A stretch of 64,000 nt of DNA from the NCBI GenBank assembly GCA_016081115.2, contig CM071925.1, positions 9,714,441-9,778,440 of the forward strand, given 5' to 3'. Position 1 is the first letter of the stretch. Each line of letters begins with the position of its first letter. The position numbers and the translations under genes were made by a program. Below the pieces are notes generated by a model, which saw only the letters and a program-made list of their open reading frames with translations, searched no databases and was not told the DNA's origin. Of the stretch, positions 57,772 through 64,000 are shown piece after piece. The stretch is from Rehmannia glutinosa. Taxonomy: Eukaryota > Streptophyta > Magnoliopsida > Lamiales > Orobanchaceae.

Positions 57772-59352
57772 CTTACATCGAGGTTGGAATAAGTTAGTTG
57801 TATTCGGTCGTCTTGCACTGTGTTCTTTGTGTTCACTCTCTCGTAATCACTTAGCCGCAAGTTTTCCAACTGTTTTTGAGATTCACTATCTCATCTTCTT
57901 CTAAGTTTATAATTCCAGCTTTAGCTTCAAAGATAAGGACTCTTACGTATGGTTGGATGATTCATCTTATCAGTGACTCTTCAATGTCTTCTCCATTTAC
58001 ATTTGGCTCATCGAATACCACATGAATGGATTCTTCTCGCAACCATAGTCCTTTTGTTGAGTACTCTGTAGGCTTTGCTTTCACCAGTATCCTAAGAAGA
58101 TACCTTCATCGCCTTTAGCATCAAAAGCCTTTAGATTGTCTTTGCCATTGTTGTGGATGAAGCATTTACATCCAAATATTCTGAAATATGCAACATTTGG
58201 TTTTCTTCCACCCAAATCTCATAGGAGTCTTTGTCGGCTATATGTTTATCATACATCTTTTTTTTGAGTGTAGCAAGTTGTGTTGATTGCTTGACCAAAA
58301 TCTTTTTGGTAACCCCGTTGCTAACATGGTCCTTTGCTTCTTTGAGAGTTCTGCTTTCTTCTTTACTGCAACTCCATTCTCATTGTGGAGTTCTTGCTCG
58401 ATAGCTCATGACCAATACCATTCTCAATACAATCTTTGAGTTATTATTCCATTGACAAACTCAATTCCTCTCGTCGATCTTATTTTGATAATGGTTTGGC
58501 TCTTCTCGTTTTGTATCCTCTTCATCGATTGTGGTAGTTTTTGTAGAGTTTCTTTCTTCTTACACATGAATATTGTCCATGTATATCTTGAGTAGTCATC
58601 TACTACCACCAAGGTGTATTTCTTTCCACTTATCTTTGTTTGGTTCCACTAGGCCAAATAGATCCATGTGTAGCGAGATGCAATATTCTTGTTGAAGATG
58701 AACATGTCTTTTCTTTGAATGAAGACTTGATTTGTTTTCCCTTTTGACATGCATCACATATACTCTCCTTCTTGTATCTGAGTCCGGAAGTCCTTCCACA
58801 AGACCGCTATCGCTACGCAAGCTTGTTAATCGTTTTGAAATTCGGGTGACTCAACTTTTTGTGCCACAATGCTAACTTGATTCACTCAGTGCTCTTTTGC
58901 TAATAGATGTGTTGTGTGTAGCGGTTGACCAATCCACAACATACATGTTCTTCTCTCGTGCGCATCCTTGCAACACAACTTCATTCGATTCAATATCCTT
59001 GATTTGGCATATACCCATGTTAAATCCAACGTTATAACCCTTCTCACGAGTTGGTGATGCTTAGCGGTAGAAGTTGAGTCCTTCAACATATGCAACATCT
59101 GTGATTTCTAATCCATTCCTCTTTATGGATCCAATGCCTCTTATTTCACCAGGAGCTTCATTTCCTCCAAATATGACTTTTGCTCCTTTAACTTCCTTGA
59201 ATTTTGACAGATTTTTCTTATTTCTGTCATATGTCCGGAACAACCACTATCCATGTACCAGGTTCCTTGGCACTTTCGGTTGTTCCTTGAACCCGCAATC
59301 AAGGAAATTAAGTTTTAGGTACCCATACTTGTCCGGGTCCTCGAGGGGTTAG
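57772..59352 (-). pseudogene. Element F protease and integrase, frameshifted
   Basis: The minus strand encodes WYMDSGCSGHMT near 59225-59262, with the catalytic DSG intact (E and others have CSRHMT; the Arg codon AGA is read GGA here), then NKKNLSKFKEVKGAKVIFGG (59061-59243). The integrase pieces are YSRYTWTIFMCKKKETLQKL and SMKRIQNEKSQTIIKIRS (58424-58612). Core Asp/Glu blocks can be traced but are split among frames. Small CG-gaining differences from E recur throughout, for example near 58400 and 58790. Confidence 0.75.
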
Positions 59353-60524
59353 AATTGTAAGATGATCCAACCAACTTATAGACAAATGATTTGACTCTAA
59401 GGGGTTGCCATCTATCGATGCCATAATCATAATTAATCCTGGCAAATTCCTTTGGGATTCTAGGTTCATACAAATTTGTCTCTTTTTGTCTCGTATGCTG
59501 TGTATAATTTTTAGCAATCGCCTTCTTTGGGTAATTGTGGTGTCTCGAGTGTAGTGCCTAGGTGCATAGTGTCTTGATGAAAGCTCTTGTACTTTTGGAA
59601 TGGCCTTTCTTTGAGTTCTAGGCCTTTGCCATTTGGGCTTATATTCCATAAGTCTATCTTTGATAGTTTACATTATTCGATCGACTTGGCTTGGATATTT
59701 TCTACCATTCCCATCATATGTATTTCTTTTATGGATTTTAGGGTTTTTGGTAGCTCGCTTCTTTTTACGCAGTATTTTACTGTTTGGAATTTCTTTGAGG
59801 AACTCTGTGAATCTCTTCTCAATGTCCTTTCAGCGCACTCAATTTGGTTGTTTTCCTTTTCCTTTATAACCAAGGCCGCTTTGATTGTTATTGTGCTTTG
59901 GAGTGAATGTGTGTGCAACATTTAGAGTTTTGGATTTTTCAGACTCTTCATGGCTTGAAGATTCTTTTTCCAAAATTACTTTTGAGGTTTGACATAGCAC
60001 AGAGGAATTAAATCCTAGGCCTGTCTTGTATCCACATTCTCTTTGACTCATAATAAGATCATCCAATGATTTAGATGCCTTAGTGAATGAGGTAATAACA
60101 TTTTTGAGGTCATTCTCCCTCTTCTCTATAGCGAATTTCGCTATTAATTTAGCATTTTCGACCTTTAAACTTTCATTCTCATTAGCTATTTGACTTAGAG
60201 TACTCAGCTCCTTAGTCAGCTTTAAGTTTTGACTCTTGAGTAGGTTGTTTTCCTCATTTAATAGTGCGTGTGAGGATTTAATGTGATCAAAATCTTTCCT
60301 CATTTTTCCTAATGAATCATAAAGATCGAGTGGGTGATGAAGTGTGTGTGTCACGATCACTATCACTAGAGTCCGAGTTTGATCGGTTAGAGTGTACCTC
60401 ATCTTCTTGGTCGGAGTTGATCTTGTTCCTTGGCCATCAAGCGGATCGAGGGCTTCTTCTTCGAGTCACTTGAGTAGTCAGCTTCACTTTCTCTGAATCA
60501 ACTGTCTCTCTTGACTTAGTTGTC
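59353..60524 (-). pseudogene. Element F gag C-terminal part: coiled coil and basic tail
   Basis: 59839-60402 encodes a long coiled coil (LLNEENNLLKSQNLKLTKEL, QIANENESLKVENAKLIAKF), then SLDDLIMSQRECGYKTGLGF, as in E. It is followed by a Lys/Gln-rich tail broken near 59650-59840. Between 60403 and 60524 the frame to the CCHC part is lost in sequence showing the CG-shift signature. It probably mediates gag assembly or a partner interaction, by analogy with sirevirus gag. Confidence 0.72.
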
Positions 60525-61349
60525 TCAGCCAGTCTCTGCAGCCATCATTGCCTTTTTCTTTTCTTGTCTTCTTTCTCTGAAGACCTTTCTTTCTTCTTCA
60601 TTCCTGTATTTGTTGACTACAGGATATGGGCAGTCAATGGCATAGTGACCTGGTTGTCTACAGTTCCAGCATAGATATTCAACCTTTTGATCAGCTCTTT
60701 CCATTCTTGGATTGTCAGCCCTTTGATATTCAGCCTTTTGATAATCTGTTCTCTTGGTTGGCCTATCTTCCTTTGACTTGGAGGGAGCTGAGTGTCTTCT
60801 GGAAGATTCACCCTTTCCTCTCTTGTAGTTCTTATTGAAGAACTTGTTGAACCTTTTAACCATCAGGGCTATTTCTTCTGGATCAATGACTTCTTTGACC
60901 TCAGCTCTCTTCCCATCTTTAACAATTAGAGCAGTTGTTTTGGGTACAGCTGTCTCTTCCTGGTCTTTCCTTCTCAGCTCAAACTCGTAGGCTTTGAGAT
61001 CTGAGAATAATTCATGATTGGATGTCTTTGATAGGTCCATGGAATGTCTCAGTGCCATGACCTTCATTTCCCATTCAGCTGGAAGACTTTTTAGGATCTT
61101 CATACACATTTCCTTCTGTGTATATTCCTTTCCAAGTGCAGATAGCTCATTGGTGATTTCTGTGAATCGAGCATCCAGTTGATCCAGGTTTTCTCCTGAG
61201 ATCATTTTGAAGTTCTCAAATTTCTGTACAGCCACTGATAATTTGTTTTCTTTGATTTGCTCTGAGCCTTCACAAATCAATGTCAGCTTGTCCCAGATTT
61301 CTTTAGTCGTTTTGCATGATTTGACTTTATTGAACATGGCTTTGTCCAA
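60525..61349 (-). CDS. Element F gag central part, UBN2 and CCHC (274 aa open)
   Basis: Open and clean: MDKAMFNKVKSCKTTKEIWD, LICEGSEQIKENKLSVAVQK, GKEYTQKEMCMKILKSLPAE, a Lys/Arg-rich region with NKFFNKNYKRGKGESSRRHS and the zinc knuckle CWNCRQPGHYAIDC near 60623-60664. It retains all CAG/CTG words expected from E. The upstream 61350-61644 part is in another frame, so this start is not the real gag start. Role: capsid and RNA packaging. Confidence 0.8.
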   Translation of the reverse strand: MDKAMFNKVKSCKTTKEIWDKLTLICEGSEQIKENKLSVAVQKFENFKMISGENLDQLDARFTEITNELSALGKEYTQKEMCMKILKSLPAEWEMKVMALRHSMDLSKTSNHELFSDLKAYEFELRRKDQEETAVPKTTALIVKDGKRAEVKEVIDPEEIALMVKRFNKFFNKNYKRGKGESSRRHSAPSKSKEDRPTKRTDYQKAEYQRADNPRMERADQKVEYLCWNCRQPGHYAIDCPYPVVNKYRNEEERKVFRERRQEKKKAMMAAETG

Positions 61350-61644
61350 GGTTTTGTAAAGGATGTCCTTGGCTACATTGTCCAGGTTGTATCTTTTTCT
61401 GCGTCATTTGTCCACTCGGTTCTTGGTTTTTCAACCATGACTCGGTGCAGGGAGCAACATCCTCTTCTCCTTCAGCTGCAGCTCTTCTTACAGTTGTGTT
61501 CACCTTTAAGATTTGCAGAGGCCCATCTTCTATCACTATCCACATCTCATCATGTAATGCTGATAGATGAGCCTGCATACGAATTTTCCAATCATCAAAT
61601 TCTTCAATTGTGAACATAGGGATGCGTGTCAAATTTGCTTCCAT
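61327..61644 (-). pseudogene. Element F gag N-terminus, frameshifted at ~61400
   Basis: The ATG at 61644 opens MEANLTRIPMFTIEEFDDWK, then MQAHLSALHDEMWIVIEDGP and LQILKVNTTVRRAAAEGEED. After that the frame slips (CTESWLKNQEPSG where the other frame gives SWVEKPRTEWTN-like residues, as in E). The slip lies where E reads GGACTGAGTGG and F reads GAACCGAGTGG. It lies ~130 bp downstream of the PBS. Confidence 0.8.
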
Positions 61645-61761
61645 GATAATAACTTTTTAATGATAGAAAGAGTTTTGAGAGTTTAAGTACTAAAGCAGAC
61701 TTTGAAAAGTTTGGAGATCTAGTTCAAGAATAACCAGTGCGGAGGGTTCAATGAACCAACC

Positions 61762-61772
61762 GCTCGATACCA
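61762..61772 (-). other. Primer binding site of element F, one base short
   Basis: On the minus strand TGGTATCGAGC lies two bases after the LTR end. E has TGGTATCAGAGC. The missing A of CAG would weaken pairing with initiator tRNA-Met, which is surprising for an apparently recent insertion and fits the CAG-to-CG signature seen elsewhere in F. Confidence 0.8.
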
Positions 61773-61774
61773 CT

Positions 61775-63336
61775 TGTAGGTCCCAAGTGGTGTAAGTGTA
61801 AGGTTTAGAAGGGGGGTTGAATAAACCTTACCGAATTTTCGATTTAGTCCTTTTAAATATACAGAGTTGATACTACACATATGTGTCCTTAATGGACAGT
61901 CAATTTAGTCAATCAGTAGAGTTAGTCTCTCAACAGACTCAACCGAGCCATTGATGGAATAACTTTTTGGGCTCTAAATTAACTCAACTGTGGTTTTGTT
62001 TACAGCGGAAGACTTAACACCCTTAAGTTTGGTTAAGCAAGGATTTAGTGCTTAGTTTAGTACTTATAAATTATCAAGTGGATAGCAAATTTATCAGCAG
62101 ATATAAACATTAAGATGCAGGAATTAAAGTCTTTGAAATGTAAATGACACAATGAAATTTTTATAGAGGTTCGAAGATGGGGTAATTCTTCTACTCCTCT
62201 CTTCTCCACCTCCTGGAGGAATCCACTAGGTAATGATCGATATACAAAGTGGTAACAGATCCGGATACAAATCTTGATCACACACCGACTTGATCCTTTG
62301 GGACTCGATCCCGAGACGCCTTGATCACTCACCGGCTTCTCGTGACGACTCGGCTTCTTCACAGCGCATTTGCTTTGCAACTACAAACTCACTTGCTCAA
62401 GCTCTTTGGATTTGATCACGAAGCCCTCCAAAAGCTTAAGACTTGGTTCGACCTTGAACCTTCCTACAATCCTTCGTGGAATGTAGACCCTTGATTTTTC
62501 GCATTTTCCTCTTCAACTGATTGAAGTTATCTTTCCTTCACAGTGAGTGTTGGATTGATGTTCTTCGTCGTAGTGCTTGAGGATTGAGAATGTTTCGATT
62601 TTCTAATAATTGCTTGAACATTTTTGGTTCAGGTCTGTAACTTGTGTCACTCGTCTCTCCTATTCTCAAATAAACTCCTCAGTCTTTTATAGTTATCTTT
62701 CAAAAATTTGCCCGTTGAAGAGATAGGCTTATTTTTGAAAGTCACTTGCAGTCGTTGGCTTGTCTTGTTGCGATCCTTGGAATTGTCATTTTCTCGTATG
62801 AATTGTTCTTTCACCTTTTCAGAGTTCTGACACGGTGTAGTGCTTCCCATTGGTTCATTCCTTTTGCACGCTTATGGGACTGAGCACTCCGAGAAAGGTG
62901 ATATGGAGATATTACTTGTTTTAAGTAATTCTCTTGATTTCGTGGCAACGGATCTTTTCTGATTATCTCGACTTGACCGCATTTCTTTGCTTTCCCCGAG
63001 TGACTTAGAGTCATCTTCCAATCATTGGATGACTCTTCTCACTTCAACTTGAGACTTGGCTTTTCTCGAGTTGACTTGACTGATACTCCACTCACCGCAT
63101 CTCACCGCTTTTTAGTAGAGTTCCCGTCTACTCTTTTCTTTTGCCATACTCACTTTGTCTCGCGAGTCTTCCTTTTAGTCTTGATTGTCTTCTTGCATGT
63201 TAGGCGTGGTGACTTAACTCGGCCTTGGCCAGCTCTATTTATTACAATGCATTTTACAACAAAAATTGGGGTGCCAACTTCCTATTCTAAGTTTTACATG
63301 GCATTCATCAAAATATAAACAATAAATTTCCTAACA
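61775..63336 (-). repeat. 5' LTR of element F (1,562 bp)
   Basis: Plus-strand ends TGTAGGTCCCAAG and TTTCCTAACA, followed by the target duplication. It has the TATAAAAG box on the minus strand at 62684-62691. It is near-identical to 49289-50848 outside small clusters of difference. Confidence 0.92.
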
Positions 63337-64000
63337 CTGCTTTGTGCAAAGGCGTCATCGGCTGCGGTGCGAGATGAAGTCTCAACAGACATCTGAACCA
63401 TCTGAGCGTCATTAACTTCACTTTGTTGAACAATTTAATTCTCTCCTTCGCCTCCAAACTTCAAGGATTGTTCTCCCACAACATCCTCCGACCTAGCTGT
63501 GGTGGTGAGAGTTTCCTCCTCAGCTAGCGCACCAGCTGAGTCGTGAGTGGTGGGGTTACTCAGCACCTGAGACTTGGCTGTGATTCCCTCTGAGTGATCA
63601 GCCGTGTGAGCAGGTGTCTCATCACCTTTTGCAGGAGTTGGCTTGGCTAAGGTGCCCACTTTTTCACCATCCTTAGCTTCATCGCCAATTATCCTGGTGC
63701 CATCTTCAGAGTGCACTAGAGATGTGTTAGCAACAATGTTGATAGCAATGTTTCGTACTATATCTATAACATCAGGGATAGAGGGGATTGAGAAGACTCT
63801 GGTGGACCCTCTTGCATTCGTTTCTCGTGCATCTCTTTTGATTCTCTTATTGCTTGTTGCAACTCAGCTGTCTCTACTGCCACAACAGGGTTGATCTCCT
63901 CTATGTCACTATCGCTGTTGTCCGTTGATTCTAGGGCATGCTCAGGAGCATCAATGAAGGCACATGAATGAGGCCTTTTTTATTCGTCAATTGCTTTGGC
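63337..64000 (-). pseudogene. Element G aORF, part upstream of the F insertion
   Basis: It begins with the second CTGCT copy and continues G's aORF towards its N-terminus. 63435-63716 encodes MHSEDGTRIIGDEAKDGEKV and TLAKPTPAKGDETPAHTADH, matching E's VHSEDGSNGTCDDTGKSGTQVEPTPEEG region around 41050-41150. The remaining bases to 64000 contain coiled-coil-like homology in another frame. It runs off the window. Confidence 0.7.

Larger units (their letters stand above)
49289..63336 (-). mobile_element. Complete Ty1/copia element F, 14,048 bp, target duplication CTGCT
   Basis: LTRs at 49289-50848 (3') and 61775-63336 (5') run TGTTAGG...CCTACA on the minus strand. CTGCT is duplicated at 49284-49288 and 63337-63341. 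Internal order on the minus strand is PBS, gag, protease, integrase, RT, RNase H, spacer, aORF, PPT. The two LTRs share long identical runs, which suggests a recent insertion. Yet the genes carry many small lesions concentrated at CAG/CTG sites, alternating with clean open stretches (57070-57771, 60525-61349). F is the youngest event on this side of the window, being inserted into G. Confidence 0.95.

Overview
This window is repeat-rich nuclear DNA of a flowering plant, probably a eudicot. It is AT-rich, almost entirely transposable elements in several nested layers, and contains plant-type FAR1/MULE and Ulp1-like genes with spliceosomal introns. I see no intact host gene, rRNA, tRNA or CRISPR array. 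The species cannot be fixed from the sequence.

Layout. (1) 1-4284, minus strand: the 3' half of a SIRE/Maximus-like Ty1/copia element (element A), holding the end of pol and a large additional third ORF (aORF). (2) 4285-4835: 3' end plus LTR start of a second copia family (the family of element D). (3) 5437-8126: a decayed LINE, cut by (4) a third copia element (B, 8127 to about 13805), whose gag is itself split by a CACTA-type insertion (about 9040-10683). (5) About 13806-29590: a Mutator-like element in which a multi-exon Ulp1-like cysteine peptidase gene (plus) faces a FAR1/mudrA-type transposase gene (minus); this pairing recalls the Kaonashi class of ULP-carrying MULEs. Introns of both genes are swollen by tandem repeats. 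(6) Element D, 17892-26275: a complete copia element (two LTRs, PBS, PPT, 5-bp target duplication TGTAT) inserted in a ~143-bp tandem repeat inside that MULE. (7) 30026-31909: non-coding. (8) Element E, 31910-45297, plus strand: same family as A, with gag, pol, aORF and two truncated LTRs. (9) Element G, minus strand, meets E tail to tail at 45.3 kb and is split by (10) element F, 49289-63336, minus strand: a 14,048-bp complete element of the same family with a perfect CTGCT target duplication. G resumes at 63337 and runs off the window.

How the parts work together. A, E, F and G share an organisation LTR - gag (UBN2, CCHC knuckle, coiled coil) - pol (protease, integrase, reverse transcriptase, RNase H) - aORF - PPT - LTR. 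The aORF starts about 0.5 kb after pol and spans about 4.6 kb. Its N-terminal part is conserved in A and E and still recognisable in F. Although this position is where 'envelope-like' genes are described in sireviruses, what I can read has no signal peptide or membrane segment and is rich in Lys, Ala, Pro and Glu, so an intracellular role looks more likely.

Most genes are broken. D and E carry stops that look like C-to-T (or G-to-A) changes. F is different: its many small lesions sit at CAG/CTG sites read as CGG, CCG or CG, in patches that alternate with clean coding stretches. The same signature touches its primer binding site and its two LTRs. This suggests local consensus errors at CHG sites rather than ordinary decay, and is the point most worth checking before the frameshifts of F are believed.
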